A stretch of 64,000 bases of DNA from Chryseobacterium sp. Tr-659 (GTDB taxonomy: Bacteria; Bacteroidota; Bacteroidia; Flavobacteriales; Weeksellaceae). The translations under genes were made by a program, and so were the position numbers. Under the pieces are notes generated by a model. The model had not been told where the DNA came from. It saw nothing but the letters and a program-made list of their open reading frames with translations, and searched no databases. Where the stretch lies: assembly GCF_011752975.1 (NCBI RefSeq), contig NZ_VWWP01000011.1:1-64000 (forward strand), in the 5' to 3' direction. This document shows, one piece after another, positions 1-10,119 of this stretch (its first letter is position 1; every line of letters starts with the position of its first letter).

Positions 1-71
1 AGTAGACTCATGTTTTTGCTTATTTAAAAGCCTCTTCTGCGCTTACTGATAATCTCTCGTTTTCAGTGGGG

Positions 72-103
72 CAAAGATAATAACTTATTAACACGCAAAA
101 CAA
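72..103 (-). promoter_or_regulatory. Promoter of leftward off-window gene
   Basis: On the minus strand TATCTTTG (72-79) matches the Bacteroidota -7 consensus TAnnTTTG exactly. A TTG lies 21 nt upstream (101-103), inside the usual spacing range. Transcription would begin near 65 and run off the left edge. Confidence 0.5.
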
Positions 104-283
104 GTTTTGTTAACTTAAATTTCATATGACATCACATTTTAAGCCTAATGCACTGAAATGCAGAAACAAAAATTTTAAACATTTGTTTGGAGGAAGGGCG
201 AGAATGGGCTGGAGCGTGGATGGGGTGGGAAGAGAATAAGAAGAATGGTCGTTAATCATGTATGGCTTACGGCTTATTAACCT

Positions 284-402
284 CCTCTACCCTAGCCCTG
301 ATAGAAATGGTTACCCCGCAGTACGCAAGGAATAGCTCTTGGTCTTGGTGCGGGAACAACGGCGCGAGGAGTAGAAATGGATAGCAGGAAATAGCTCCTG
401 AA
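284..402 (+). ncRNA. Candidate structured RNA element
   Basis: This stretch is richer in G and C than the DNA around it and can fold. CCCGCA at 315-320 pairs with TGCGGG at 349-354 and encloses CAAG (326-329)/CTTG (338-341). A second hairpin, CAGGA (385-389)/TCCTG (396-400), follows. Both hairpins enclose almost the same sequence, GAATAGCT and AATAGC. Such a repeated stem-loop in a non-coding position suggests a conserved structural RNA or repeat. The family is not identified and the strand is a guess. Confidence 0.3.
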
Positions 403-671
403 TAAAGTAAATAGGAAAAGTGAAAAGGAGAATTACAGCAGGAAAGCATACTTATATAGTACAACCCAAATGGTATTATGTCTTTTTACGTTTAAGAAAA
501 TGAATGATACTACTGACATCCTTACTGGATCACAAAGATTGCGGATAGTAGAAGTTGGTTGTTCGCTTAATTTATGTAAAGGAGAAAAAGAATACTTGTC
601 AGAATAACCTTCAAGGGTGTGAATAACGCAACTAAGACACCTGCAGTATAGCGAAGATTGTAAATCACTGA

Positions 672-1088
672 TCAGAAAAAGCGTTTGATCAAAATTTTAT
701 ATACATAGTAACCAATGAGACAGCCAATGGTATCGGCTACAACATCCAGGGTTTCCATAGATCTTCCCAATCCCATCTCTTCCTGAAGAATTTCAGTAAG
801 GAATGCATATATAAGAATGATCTGGAAGAAATAGGAAAATTTTATTCTAGGGAATGCGGCCATAAAGAAGAATCCGAGTGCGGCAAATATACTTAGGTGT
901 AAAGCTTTGTCGATACCGTTGAACATGAACCAATACTCACGATTTTCTTCGCCGGGTTTAAGAAGCATATAAGTAAGAAATGCCCAATAAATGGGCAGTA
1001 TCTTACTAAATATTTTTGAAATCTTATCCAATGATAGCTTTGTACTCGTCTGCAGAAAGTAGTTCTGACTGATCTGCCCCATCAGCAA
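672..1088 (-). CDS. VanZ-like family membrane protein
   Basis: A small integral membrane protein of the VanZ-like family, whose biochemical role is unclear; the namesake gives low-level teicoplanin resistance. About four hydrophobic segments are visible, with the family pattern of a polar loop (NGIDKALHL) before the second helix and an acidic/Arg-rich loop (EEMGLGRSMETLD) before the last. The first 21 codons overlap the end of gcvH. A shorter start just after the gcvH stop would need a non-ATG codon, so the start is uncertain. It is probably cotranscribed with gcvH. Confidence 0.75.
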   Translation of the reverse strand: MLMGQISQNYFLQTSTKLSLDKISKIFSKILPIYWAFLTYMLLKPGEENREYWFMFNGIDKALHLSIFAALGFFFMAAFPRIKFSYFFQIILIYAFLTEILQEEMGLGRSMETLDVVADTIGCLIGYYVYKILIKRFF

Positions 1089-1401
1089 TTTCTAATTTGA
1101 TGATCCATCCGTCTCCATAAGGATCTGTGTTTAATAATTCAGGCTGATCTTCCAGATCTGTATTGAACTCAATAACCTTTCCTGAAATAGGCAAGAATAG
1201 ATCTGAAACTGTTTTTACGGCTTCTACACTTCCGAAAACATCTCCTCCATTAAGAGCATCATCTACTGTATCAACATCTACGTATACGATGTCTCCAAGT
1301 TCCCCCTGAGCAAAGTCTGTAATACCGATTGTAGCAACATTACCTTCGATCTTGATCCATTCGTGATCTTTCGTGTACTTTAATTCTGATGGTGTGTTCA
1401 T
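1024..1401 (-). CDS. gcvH: Glycine cleavage system H protein
   Basis: Lipoyl carrier of the glycine cleavage system. It shuttles the aminomethyl group from the P protein to the T protein and is reoxidised by the L protein, in the cytoplasm. The 125-residue length is normal. The lipoylation site is K63 in the motif GSVEAVKTVSD. The N-terminus (YTKDHEW) and C-terminal segment (DPYGDGWIIKLE) are typical. It has its own promoter upstream and overlaps the VanZ-like gene downstream. The other gcv genes are not in the window, as is common in Bacteroidota. Confidence 0.97.
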   Translation of the reverse strand: MNTPSELKYTKDHEWIKIEGNVATIGITDFAQGELGDIVYVDVDTVDDALNGGDVFGSVEAVKTVSDLFLPISGKVIEFNTDLEDQPELLNTDPYGDGWIIKLEIADGADQSELLSADEYKAIIG

Positions 1402-1421
1402 TTTTTAATTTTTATTTTGTA

Positions 1422-1452
1422 CAAATGTATTCAAAAATATAGTAGCTTCAAA
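1422..1452 (-). promoter_or_regulatory. gcvH promoter
   Basis: Minus-strand TTTG (1449-1452), 19 nt, then TACATTTG (1422-1429): an exact match to the Bacteroidota -33/-7 pair at ideal spacing, about 20 nt upstream of the gcvH start codon. Confidence 0.75.
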
Positions 1453-1466
1453 TATCGGATATAAAA

Positions 1467-1493
1467 AAAGTCCTTCAAAACTGAAGGACTTTT
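1467..1493 (-). terminator. Terminator after sprA
   Basis: Stem AAAGTCCTTCA/TGAAGGACTTT with loop AAAC, followed on the minus strand by seven T (1463-1469). It ends the ruvA-sprA transcript just before the gcvH promoter. Confidence 0.85.
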
Positions 1494-1508
1494 ATGTTTG
1501 TATCGTTT

Positions 1509-4500
1509 TTAGAATCCACCTCCGGAATCTCCGAATGTAAATGTAGCTGAAATACCAGCTCTGATCGTAGACAGCGGGAATGCTGTGGAGATCTTATACT
1601 TCGAGGTCATCTGTTCGTAGAACACTCTCAGGTTCAGATTCTCGGAAACATTATAGTCAGCAGAAAGCTTGATATTCATCAGTCTCTGTCCTCCTGTTAC
1701 CTGGGAATCATTCAGCAGAATATTCATGATGGAAGTTCTGCTATCTCTCAAGGAAATATCTCCTCTGATATTAAGATCACTTCCCTTTCCTCTTGTTCCT
1801 CTTCCTCTGATATTGGCTGTTCCCAATCTGAAGTTTCGGATAATATATCCAAGTCTTACCACATATTCTGAGTTGGCATCTTCGGTAAGGGTTTGATTAA
1901 CTAATCCCAGGATCAACATTCTTGTTCTGTTATACTGTAATCCGAACTGCATATTATTCCTCATCGTAACATCTACTCCGATAAGTGGTGAGAAAGATTC
2001 CACATATCCTACCTGAGCGAATGTATAAGGATTAATTTTATCCCCATCATTTTTAGTTATATTCCCGGCATCATCTACTGTCTGGTAATATCCGTTCGGG
2101 TTACTATGATAATCTATATTACTTTGAATTCCTGTTGCCGTATAGGTTGCGGTGTAGCCATGTAAGATATCAAACTTCGTAAACTGTCCGCTGATTATCG
2201 GGATATTCTTTAATCCTGAATAGGTAATCCTCCAGTTTGGTAACGGGAATCCTGATTTTTTAGGATTCGTCATCGGCGATACAGATTTCCCTTCCATTGC
2301 GGCTCTGAATGCAGGAATCAGTACATATGCATTTCCTATGCTGTAATGCTTGGCAAATCCGTTGTTATCCAATGCACCCGTACCACCTAACTGTTGTGAA
2401 AGCGCTCTTGCGTTTTCTCTGATAGCCTGATATACGGCCTGCCCATCTTTAAATGACGAACTAAGCAGCATCGTTGTGTTGGAATAGGTTATCATATCAT
2501 TAGCAAATGTAAAGTCCGGATTCGGAACGCCTCCATTTGTATAATTAAATCCTGTATGTGAAAAATTACTGTTATAGGTATGCAATACATTAAGGTCTAC
2601 TCTTAAATCATTGATTGGCATAACCTGTAAGTCTGCCCTTAATTCTTTTGTAGACATTCTCACATATGGATCCGTCATATAGTTGGAGCCACTTACCCAT
2701 CCGTTTTCCATTACAGTTCTTCTGATATCTGCCTGCGATCCGAGAAGGAATCCAAGTGTAGGGCCTCCTAATGTTTGTCCATAACCATACCAGTTTGGAG
2801 CGGATAGCAATCCAGGAAGTACCGTACCGTTATTTTCTGTATAACTTACATTCAACTGTTTGAAAGAAGTCAGGAAGTATGCAGCTCCCTGAAGAACAGA
2901 AAGTTTATTCTTGAACTTATGTTTTTTGTATCTGTATCTGTTTTTCTCCCATTGCTTTGTATAAACATTGTTCAGAGAGTCCATCTCCTGTCTTCTTTTC
3001 TGAAGTTTAGCATTAATCTTTTTAAAATAATTAAACTGTCCGAAGAACTTAGGAAGGTCTGCTGAAGCTGTTGCCTGAATAACATTGGTATTCTGCCCTA
3101 TAGATCCTAAACTTGTTACTTTATTAGTATCAGGATCCACAAAACCAAGCAATGAAGTAGATCTTGCATTCCAGTTATAGGTAAATCCATATCCTAATTC
3201 TGCATCAATGAAATCCAGATAAGGCAGATACTGGAATGGCAGTTTATAGTTCAATTGTGCTCTGTGATTATACAATACCGGTCTTCCCGATCTGAATACA
3301 TTTCCGAAAATCGACTTACTATCCATCGTATTTACATCTATGTTATCGTTAAGCGTTCTGGTTGCAGAATTGATTTCAAGCTTTAATGCTTTTGTGAAAT
3401 TGAATCCTAATCCATACTGCCATCCGAAATAGAAGTTTCTGTTTCTGATTGCATCAAAATCGTTTCCAATATTTCCACTCATAATAGCTTCCACATTTCT
3501 AAACTCAAGCTCATTATAATTTCTGTCGATTTCAGTTCTGAAAGAGATTCTTGTAGGAATAGGATTAATATTAAACTCTTTCACCCATCTCAGGTATTTG
3601 GCAGATTTTGCCGTATCGCTGATCATTTTATTGAAAGGCTTAATTACCCAAGGTTTGAAAGTGTAGTTATAATCAATGTATCCTCTCAGGTATTGTCTGT
3701 AATTTCTCTTCGTATAGATATCTCTGAAGTAATCATCGTTATAAACAGCTGTTACCGAAACGTTCTCAATATCATAAAACTTAGGCTTCTTATTTGGGTT
3801 TACCCTTTCTTTATGCATATTAACAACTCCAATACTTCTTTGCTGAGTATATGTTCTTGCTACTTTCTTCAACTGTTCTTTATTCGGAGCCTTGTTAAAT
3901 TCTACGTCCGTATCCAATGGATTGTATTTCGGATCTTCAATTGTCTGTGAATAAGAATAGTTTAAAGGAATTTTCACACCTGTCTTTTCAGGAAGGAACT
4001 TGTCTACATTAATCGCGGTATTGATACTGAATGCCGATTGTGTAGATTGTGTTCTTTCTGCAGGTTTTGAATCTATATTTCCGAAACCTACTGATGTATA
4101 AGAAGCGTTCGTATTAACGGTTGCCAGGTCTCCAAGGTTAAAGTTTAAACTTGCATTTCCAGCATAACCTCCGTCATTTTCAATTTCGGAAAGACGGATT
4201 TCATTTACCCAAAGAATTCTGTCTATAGAACCTCCTGTTCCTCCGGCTACTTCTCCATTTCTTACCCCAATAACCATTGTAGTAATATTTCCTAAACTTG
4301 GACGCCCTTTGATGTAAATCTTTTTATCATTCTCTCCACCTCCAAAAGCATTATCTAGTATTCTTACATTAATTTTAGTTGAATTATTTTTATCCCTTCT
4401 AATTTTTGCATCTACAAAATTTTGAATATCAAGATCCACATCATTCTCCATTGGCCAGATTTCCATTGGGGCAGTGGCAGTAGTAGGGGTTAGCTTCAAA

Positions 4501-7500
4501 GACGCTTCATATTCATAATAGTTGTCCGTAGCATCAGTCCCAAAACGGATAAAAAATTTAGTCTTTTGATCCATCCCGATTACTCTGTTAATCGGATCAT
4601 GAGCGTGAACAAAAAGTTTAAGCTTCTTATATCTTCTCATATCTAATGATGTATTTTTAAATACACCTTTTGACTCACCGTTTGGAAGCTTATTAATTTT
4701 CATATACAACGAAGCTTCATTTTGTCTTTGTGCTCCGGCATTTCCACTTAATACTTGTCTGTCGATACCAGGAGGCAATACATACGGAGGCTGATTGAGA
4801 GCATTCTCTTCAATATTTACACTTCCTACATCAAGATCGCTTGTACTCACTTCCGTACTTCCCTCATTTAATGCAGGGTCTACAATTGGAGCACCAGTCA
4901 CAGGATCTTTTATTTGGTAAAGAGCAATATTTTTAGGATATTTTCTCCAATCTGATCTTACAAGGTCCATTGTTCCGAATCTTAAAGTAGAAGTCTGATC
5001 GAATCCTGCCAGCATTAATCTTGCAAATCTTACGTTATTCAGTACTCCGGCCTCATGTGTACCTTCCTGCAAATCATATTTGGAAACAGGAATTCTGAAC
5101 AGGTACCATTTCACATCTGCAGTTTGTCCGTTCTGAAAAGATGCTTTTACGGTTTTAACATCTACAATATTATTATCTGCACTTAGTGATAAGCTCTGCT
5201 GATCAAGTTTTATAACATACTGATTATAGTTTTCAGTCTGATCCAGATTATAATCTTTATTGATATCTTCAACATCCGGAGTTTGTGAAGATACGTTCAG
5301 AGAGTTTGCCTCTGAGTTTCCTTCCGGATTTCTGAAATATTTGTATCGTTCTACAATTGAAGCGGCCTGGCTTCCTGTAAATTTATCCGACATGTAAAAT
5401 ACGAAGTCATCCACTGCAGGGTCAGCAATATTGGTCACCGGGTTTACAAATGTATTTCCAAATCTCATTGCTTCCTGATCCGAAGTAAGACCATCATATC
5501 CCGCATCCTGTACTCTTCTTTCATCTCCTTCTGTAGAGAAAGCATATAGGATTGGCGGTTGTTTTGGCTGTACTCCCCAGTTTGAGTTTGTTGTGGAAGA
5601 TGGTGTGCCCGGAGTTGGAAGTCCGTTTTCATATTGCATTTTTCCATCTTTCAGAACATCTTCGGAAACGTTTCCTAAATGCAGTAAAAGTTTTGGATTA
5701 GTCCCCAGTGTTTTCCCGTCAGCATAAGGATCCATCATCCAGAATTCAACGTATTCGATGTTTGAAGTCACAAAGTTCGGAACACTGATTGATCTCATAA
5801 TTCCGGCCCATCTGCTTTGCGCCTGTTCTGTTGCAGGGTTTACGTTGTATGGTCCTTTTTCTTTTGGAAAGTAAGAAATATCGAAAGTATTCGTAAAGGT
5901 TTGTTCACCTGCTACGAAATCTCTGTTATTATAAATCTCGGAATATTGTACTCTTCTGGAGGCATGGTTGGATACAGACTGTGGTGTAATTCCTGCAGGA
6001 GCTTTTCCTCCTACTCCCCAGAATCTCGGATCGATATTATACCATGTTAATAACCCTCTTCCATATCCACTTGTCAGGTCATTATCTCCTGGTGGAGTAT
6101 TGAATGGCGGCAATGTATTTTTTTCAGGTTTTGAGGCCAGACTCCATGCTGCAGGTTCTTTTAATGATATTTTTGAAGTGGTCTGTTCAAAATCATCAAT
6201 ATAAGATTGATTGTTAGTTCCTTTATTTAATCCAGGCATCAAATATGCTGCTTCCATTTTGAAGTTTAAGTTGGAAGGCGCTTCCGTTTTTACCATAGGA
6301 AGTTTATTGGTCAGCCTTGTCAGGTAAGGAGCCTGATTATTGTACATTAGGTTGATCCCCGCCATGGTATTGTTCACTGCTTCCTGTCCGAAGTTTACCT
6401 TCTGGGTAAGCGGAGATTCGGAATAATTAATTACAGTTCCTCCCAAAATAAAATTCTCGCTGAACCTTCTTTCTAAATTCAATCCTAAGAATCGTTTTCT
6501 CTGGGTATTGAATGTTAATTGGTTTTCCAGTGAGATATTGATAGCCTGTCCGGATTGTTTTACATTTTCATTAATGATGGTAACGGTTCCAAGCATGTAG
6601 TCTACCGTATAGTCTACTCCTTCGGTAAGCTGCACACCATTTGCAGCAACTTTTACAGATCCCTGGGGAACGTTTACAGCTCCCAAAGAAATCCCTTGTC
6701 CCTGAACACCTTTATAACGCCCTTCTATGGTATACCATTGAGGTAATGGCGACTGAGGAAGCTTCTGCTTATCATATAAATCATGAAGCACATATTTAGG
6801 GTCATTTCCTACCAAACTTTCCATGTATTTACCGAAGGGTTCTACTTTGGTAAATATAATCCTGCCGGTTTCCGGTCTTATGGTGAGCCCGTTCACAAAG
6901 TCAAAGATCCCATCTCCCTTACTTCCGTCTTTATTGTTCTGAATATCGCCGTTCATATTAAGACGATCCCAGTTCATTAATTTCAGAAGGTTGATATCTT
7001 TTATGGCTGCAGGAGCTTCGGGAAGATAATTTACCTTACCTCCCGTTTTCTGGTCTCTGTAATAAATGTTAAGAATGAAACCATCGGGTGCTACCTGTCC
7101 CGCATCCAAAGAATAAATATTCTTCATCATCAGCGGCCACATCGGAGACTGTGTATTTATTCTGTTATTTACCCTAAGAACTTTAGTGATTAGTACAGGG
7201 CTTTCTTCAGAGAATTCTCCTACTTTATATACTTTATTGCTTCCGTTAACGGTGTATGAATAGGAAACCGCTAAAAGCTGCTGGTCATTAAGTTTCTGGT
7301 TCAATGAAATATATCCAAGCTGTGGCTGAAAGATAAATTCGTTAGCATTCAGCTTTCTTGCTTTTGTAGCAACAATATATTCTTCTCCGTTATCATAAGG
7401 AGTTGCGGTTCCCGAGAAAGTCTTTCCCTGAAAAGCAGTAGTATAATTTTTGCCAGCGTCTCTTACTCCTGCAGCGGCTGATATTTCATCATATAAGCCG

Positions 7501-8645
7501 TTCAGAGAGTTATCCGGTAAAGGGGCCGTTCCCGCCGGACCTTCTCCCAGGTCCCTGATCCCAATAATACTTTTCTGATAGGCCAGATTACTGTTTCCCT
7601 GATCCAATACCCAGACTTCCAATCTGGTAATATTGATTGTGGAATTAATCTGTGGATAATTAGCTAAAGCACCATCATATTTATCAAGGAAATAATGTCC
7701 TAAAAAGAAGTGCTGATTTTCTTCGTAGTCAATGGCGTTGACCTTAAAATTGTTCATCACACCACCACCCTGTACTACAATATTTCTGGCTTCTCCCTGT
7801 TGCTGGGAAAGAACAACGGTTCCAAAGGTTTTTCCTAACTGAAACTCTGTTTTAACCCCGAATAATGATTGTGAACCCCGGATTAAGCTTGTTGAAAGCG
7901 GCATATTTACGTTACCGAATTCAACTCTTTTAATAATTTTATCTTCTCCTCCCTCATTAGGTTTATCTACATTACCAAGTCCTTTGCTCTGAAGGTCTTT
8001 CCAGCTTCCTTTTGCCTGCCAAACGAGGTTCATTCTGTTTTCGAACGCAAAACCACTCTGGGTGTCATAGTTGGCCTTCAGTTGGAGGTTTTCTCCTACT
8101 TTCCCCAATAATCCCAGCTGAATTCTCTGATCGATATCAAAGGTAAAGCTCGTCCTGTTCTGCGGCAGGATCATTGGATTGTCTATTTTCTGGTAAAGTC
8201 CGGCAAAGTCGAGGGATGCGTAACCGGAAGGAATGATTTCAATTTTGTTGCCGCCAAAAATGGTTTCGAACAGCTTATTATTAATTTGAAGTGAAGGAAT
8301 AAGCCCCTTCTTTCTTGCATCTGTTTTATCTCTTCTGAAAAGAAGACTGTATTTATCGGATTTCTCTTTATAATATGCCTGAGTTTGGGTAGCGAGCATA
8401 TATTCTTTATACTCTTCCGGAGACATCGCCTTAGGAGGTCCTATTATTGTATTTCCGATTTTGGGATATACGTAGTACATCCCGGTTTTTATATCGTAAT
8501 AGGCTTCATACCTTGTAGGGTCAGCCACTTCATATTGTTTTTTTATGATCGCTGTGTCCTTTTTTACCTGTGCAAAAGCACCGATAGACATGCACAGGAA
8601 CGAAAGAAACAAAAATATGTTAAAATGCTTATTATTCGCCACCAA
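1509..8645 (-). CDS. sprA: SprA, T9SS outer-membrane translocon / gliding motility protein
   Basis: Giant outer-membrane beta-barrel that forms the export channel of the type IX secretion system and is needed for gliding in flavobacteria. At 2378 residues it has the normal length of the family. A signal peptide covers about residues 1-25 (ending GAFAQ). The rest is rich in Tyr, Asn and alternating hydrophobic residues as expected of beta-strands, and the protein ends in a strand-like segment (GISATFTFGDSGGGF). The start codon lies 3 bp after the ruvA stop, so the two are cotranscribed; this ruvA-sprA order is conserved in flavobacteria. T9SS cargo proteins occur elsewhere in the window at 26.3, 32.9 and 46.6 kb. 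Confidence 0.97.
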   Translation of the reverse strand: MVANNKHFNIFLFLSFLCMSIGAFAQVKKDTAIIKKQYEVADPTRYEAYYDIKTGMYYVYPKIGNTIIGPPKAMSPEEYKEYMLATQTQAYYKEKSDKYSLLFRRDKTDARKKGLIPSLQINNKLFETIFGGNKIEIIPSGYASLDFAGLYQKIDNPMILPQNRTSFTFDIDQRIQLGLLGKVGENLQLKANYDTQSGFAFENRMNLVWQAKGSWKDLQSKGLGNVDKPNEGGEDKIIKRVEFGNVNMPLSTSLIRGSQSLFGVKTEFQLGKTFGTVVLSQQQGEARNIVVQGGGVMNNFKVNAIDYEENQHFFLGHYFLDKYDGALANYPQINSTINITRLEVWVLDQGNSNLAYQKSIIGIRDLGEGPAGTAPLPDNSLNGLYDEISAAAGVRDAGKNYTTAFQGKTFSGTATPYDNGEEYIVATKARKLNANEFIFQPQLGYISLNQKLNDQQLLAVSYSYTVNGSNKVYKVGEFSEESPVLITKVLRVNNRINTQSPMWPLMMKNIYSLDAGQVAPDGFILNIYYRDQKTGGKVNYLPEAPAAIKDINLLKLMNWDRLNMNGDIQNNKDGSKGDGIFDFVNGLTIRPETGRIIFTKVEPFGKYMESLVGNDPKYVLHDLYDKQKLPQSPLPQWYTIEGRYKGVQGQGISLGAVNVPQGSVKVAANGVQLTEGVDYTVDYMLGTVTIINENVKQSGQAINISLENQLTFNTQRKRFLGLNLERRFSENFILGGTVINYSESPLTQKVNFGQEAVNNTMAGINLMYNNQAPYLTRLTNKLPMVKTEAPSNLNFKMEAAYLMPGLNKGTNNQSYIDDFEQTTSKISLKEPAAWSLASKPEKNTLPPFNTPPGDNDLTSGYGRGLLTWYNIDPRFWGVGGKAPAGITPQSVSNHASRRVQYSEIYNNRDFVAGEQTFTNTFDISYFPKEKGPYNVNPATEQAQSRWAGIMRSISVPNFVTSNIEYVEFWMMDPYADGKTLGTNPKLLLHLGNVSEDVLKDGKMQYENGLPTPGTPSSTTNSNWGVQPKQPPILYAFSTEGDERRVQDAGYDGLTSDQEAMRFGNTFVNPVTNIADPAVDDFVFYMSDKFTGSQAASIVERYKYFRNPEGNSEANSLNVSSQTPDVEDINKDYNLDQTENYNQYVIKLDQQSLSLSADNNIVDVKTVKASFQNGQTADVKWYLFRIPVSKYDLQEGTHEAGVLNNVRFARLMLAGFDQTSTLRFGTMDLVRSDWRKYPKNIALYQIKDPVTGAPIVDPALNEGSTEVSTSDLDVGSVNIEENALNQPPYVLPPGIDRQVLSGNAGAQRQNEASLYMKINKLPNGESKGVFKNTSLDMRRYKKLKLFVHAHDPINRVIGMDQKTKFFIRFGTDATDNYYEYEASLKLTPTTATAPMEIWPMENDVDLDIQNFVDAKIRRDKNNSTKINVRILDNAFGGGENDKKIYIKGRPSLGNITTMVIGVRNGEVAGGTGGSIDRILWVNEIRLSEIENDGGYAGNASLNFNLGDLATVNTNASYTSVGFGNIDSKPAERTQSTQSAFSINTAINVDKFLPEKTGVKIPLNYSYSQTIEDPKYNPLDTDVEFNKAPNKEQLKKVARTYTQQRSIGVVNMHKERVNPNKKPKFYDIENVSVTAVYNDDYFRDIYTKRNYRQYLRGYIDYNYTFKPWVIKPFNKMISDTAKSAKYLRWVKEFNINPIPTRISFRTEIDRNYNELEFRNVEAIMSGNIGNDFDAIRNRNFYFGWQYGLGFNFTKALKLEINSATRTLNDNIDVNTMDSKSIFGNVFRSGRPVLYNHRAQLNYKLPFQYLPYLDFIDAELGYGFTYNWNARSTSLLGFVDPDTNKVTSLGSIGQNTNVIQATASADLPKFFGQFNYFKKINAKLQKRRQEMDSLNNVYTKQWEKNRYRYKKHKFKNKLSVLQGAAYFLTSFKQLNVSYTENNGTVLPGLLSAPNWYGYGQTLGGPTLGFLLGSQADIRRTVMENGWVSGSNYMTDPYVRMSTKELRADLQVMPINDLRVDLNVLHTYNSNFSHTGFNYTNGGVPNPDFTFANDMITYSNTTMLLSSSFKDGQAVYQAIRENARALSQQLGGTGALDNNGFAKHYSIGNAYVLIPAFRAAMEGKSVSPMTNPKKSGFPLPNWRITYSGLKNIPIISGQFTKFDILHGYTATYTATGIQSNIDYHSNPNGYYQTVDDAGNITKNDGDKINPYTFAQVGYVESFSPLIGVDVTMRNNMQFGLQYNRTRMLILGLVNQTLTEDANSEYVVRLGYIIRNFRLGTANIRGRGTRGKGSDLNIRGDISLRDSRTSIMNILLNDSQVTGGQRLMNIKLSADYNVSENLNLRVFYEQMTSKYKISTAFPLSTIRAGISATFTFGDSGGGF

Positions 8646-8648
8646 ATG

Positions 8649-9233
8649 TTAAATGTTTTTTAAAATTTGTTTAACCAATTCTTCTACCGAGATGTTTGGA
8701 TTTTGTTTTATAATTCTATCTGCAATTTTCTCGCTCGCTCGTTTAGGAATCCCTAAAACTTCTAATGCAGATAACGATTCTTCCTTAATTTTATTATCTG
8801 TGATTACAGAAATATTCGCGGCAGGATCACTGAATTTCTGGACTTTATCTTTAAGGTCTACAATGATTCTTTCGGCTGTTTTTGCACCGATTCCTTTAGC
8901 TTTCTGAATCAATGCACTATTACCGGAGAGAATTGCCGATGCAATCTCATCAAGGCTTAAAGTAGAAAGCAGAATAAGTGCTGAAACTGCCCCTACTCCG
9001 TTAACGCTTATTAACAGATTAAACATTTCTTTTTCTGAACGAGTGTTAAAGCCAAACAGAAGATGAGCATCTTCACGGATGATCTGCTGAATAAATAAAA
9101 CAGTTTGCTGATTTAAAGTAAGTGTCTGTGAGGTCATTAAGCTGATCCCCACATAGTAGCCAACGCCTTGTACGTTGATCACGGCATAGGTAGGTGTAAG
9201 TTCTTGAACAGTACCTTGTAAAGAAAATATCAT
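8649..9233 (-). CDS. ruvA: Holliday junction branch migration protein RuvA
   Basis: DNA-binding subunit of the RuvAB branch-migration motor. It holds the Holliday junction while RuvB hexamers pump DNA. All three domains are visible in 194 residues: the N-terminal OB fold (MIFSLQGTVQEL), two helix-hairpin-helix motifs (VNGVGAVSA and AKGIGAKTAERI, around residues 75-120), and the C-terminal RuvB-binding helical domain (SALEVLGIPKRASEKI). sprA follows 3 bp downstream; the two products have no known functional link. Confidence 0.97.
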   Translation of the reverse strand: MIFSLQGTVQELTPTYAVINVQGVGYYVGISLMTSQTLTLNQQTVLFIQQIIREDAHLLFGFNTRSEKEMFNLLISVNGVGAVSALILLSTLSLDEIASAILSGNSALIQKAKGIGAKTAERIIVDLKDKVQKFSDPAANISVITDNKIKEESLSALEVLGIPKRASEKIADRIIKQNPNISVEELVKQILKNI

Positions 9234-9253
9234 TATTAATTTTTGAAACTCCC

Positions 9254-9261
9254 CAAATATA
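9254..9261 (-). promoter_or_regulatory. -7 element for ruvA-sprA
   Basis: TATATTTG on the minus strand, an exact TAnnTTTG match about 20 nt upstream of the ruvA start. The nearest TTTG lies only 13 nt further upstream, so the -33 element is doubtful. Confidence 0.45.
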
Positions 9262-9315
9262 AAAATTTAACCCCCAAATACAGCATTAAAGGTTAAAATA
9301 AATTGTTTTTAACGA

Positions 9316-10119
9316 CTATGGATATTTAATCGCTTCTGACAATTCTATAGGATTGTTGCTTTTTTTGAGGTAAGATTGTACATTTTTTGTCATTTCCCTA
9401 AAATTGATTTCTAAATCATTTCCCTTTTCATCCTTAAGCTTTGCTTTCACATTTCCAGAGCTCATCTCACGAAACGGATCATTATAATAATCCAGCATTA
9501 CCTTTTTAAAATTATTCCTTGAGATTTCCATTGGCTTAGAACTAACCCCCTCAATATTCATTTTATAAAAGCTTTTTTTCAACCCTGAAAAGGAGAATTT
9601 ATAGGAGCGACTTTTATCTTCCATCTCCACAATCAGACCTGGTAATCCTTTGAAGACATAGGGACCTTCCTGTAAGGGAATATCCTGTGTAAACCAAGCT
9701 TCCCAATCCCTTCCCTTATAGCTTAATGTTGCTTTCTGACAGTTATAACCATATTTTTTAGCAACCTCTTTCTCTATTTTCCAGTTCAGCAGTATAGGAT
9801 CTGTCAGTTTATATACATCGGATAATATATAGTAATATCTTGAACTTCTATTCTGCTTATCCTTCACTGCATCAAAAACATTATCTGGTACGATAAAACC
9901 TTTAAAACCAGTACTTCTCAGAGAGTCTACCTCATATTGTTTTTCTGTACAAAATCTGGATTCTCCATCCTGGACGAGGAGCACCATTTTTTTTGATATT
10001 GTCTCAGAACTTAATGTATCTTCTTTATAGACAAGATTATAGTCTATTCTCATATCCTGAGAATAAAAATTTTGAGCGAATGAGAAAAGCAGAATTACTA
10101 TGAATGTTTTCAATGGCAT
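9316..10119 (-). CDS. GLPGLI family protein
   Basis: A secreted protein of the Bacteroidota-specific GLPGLI family, whose function is unknown. The family signature is present as KGLPGLIVEMED, about residue 157 onward, after the typical WEAWFTQDIPLQEGPYVF stretch. A signal peptide covers about residues 1-20 (ending FYSQ), so the protein is expected in the periplasm or at the surface. At 267 residues it is of usual length. It stands alone between ruvA and the maeB terminator and seems to be its own transcription unit. Confidence 0.85.
   Translation of the reverse strand: MPLKTFIVILLFSFAQNFYSQDMRIDYNLVYKEDTLSSETISKKMVLLVQDGESRFCTEKQYEVDSLRSTGFKGFIVPDNVFDAVKDKQNRSSRYYYILSDVYKLTDPILLNWKIEKEVAKKYGYNCQKATLSYKGRDWEAWFTQDIPLQEGPYVFKGLPGLIVEMEDKSRSYKFSFSGLKKSFYKMNIEGVSSKPMEISRNNFKKVMLDYYNDPFREMSSGNVKAKLKDEKGNDLEINFREMTKNVQSYLKKSNNPIELSEAIKYP

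Larger units (their letters stand above)
12..671. other. Left intergenic region, no convincing gene
   Basis: No reading frame here looks like a real protein. The minus frame at 267-464 and a 35-codon plus frame at 500-607 have no recognisable domain. The stretch holds a promoter for a leftward gene off the left edge, a locally GC-richer segment with hairpins at about 284-402, and otherwise unremarkable AT-rich DNA. A minus-strand ATG at 9-11 could be the first codon of that off-window gene, but too little remains to judge it. Confidence 0.5.

Noticed and set aside
267..464. 65-codon minus-strand frame in the left intergenic region
   Set aside because: No domain, no promoter or ribosome-binding context, and it runs through the hairpin-rich non-coding stretch.
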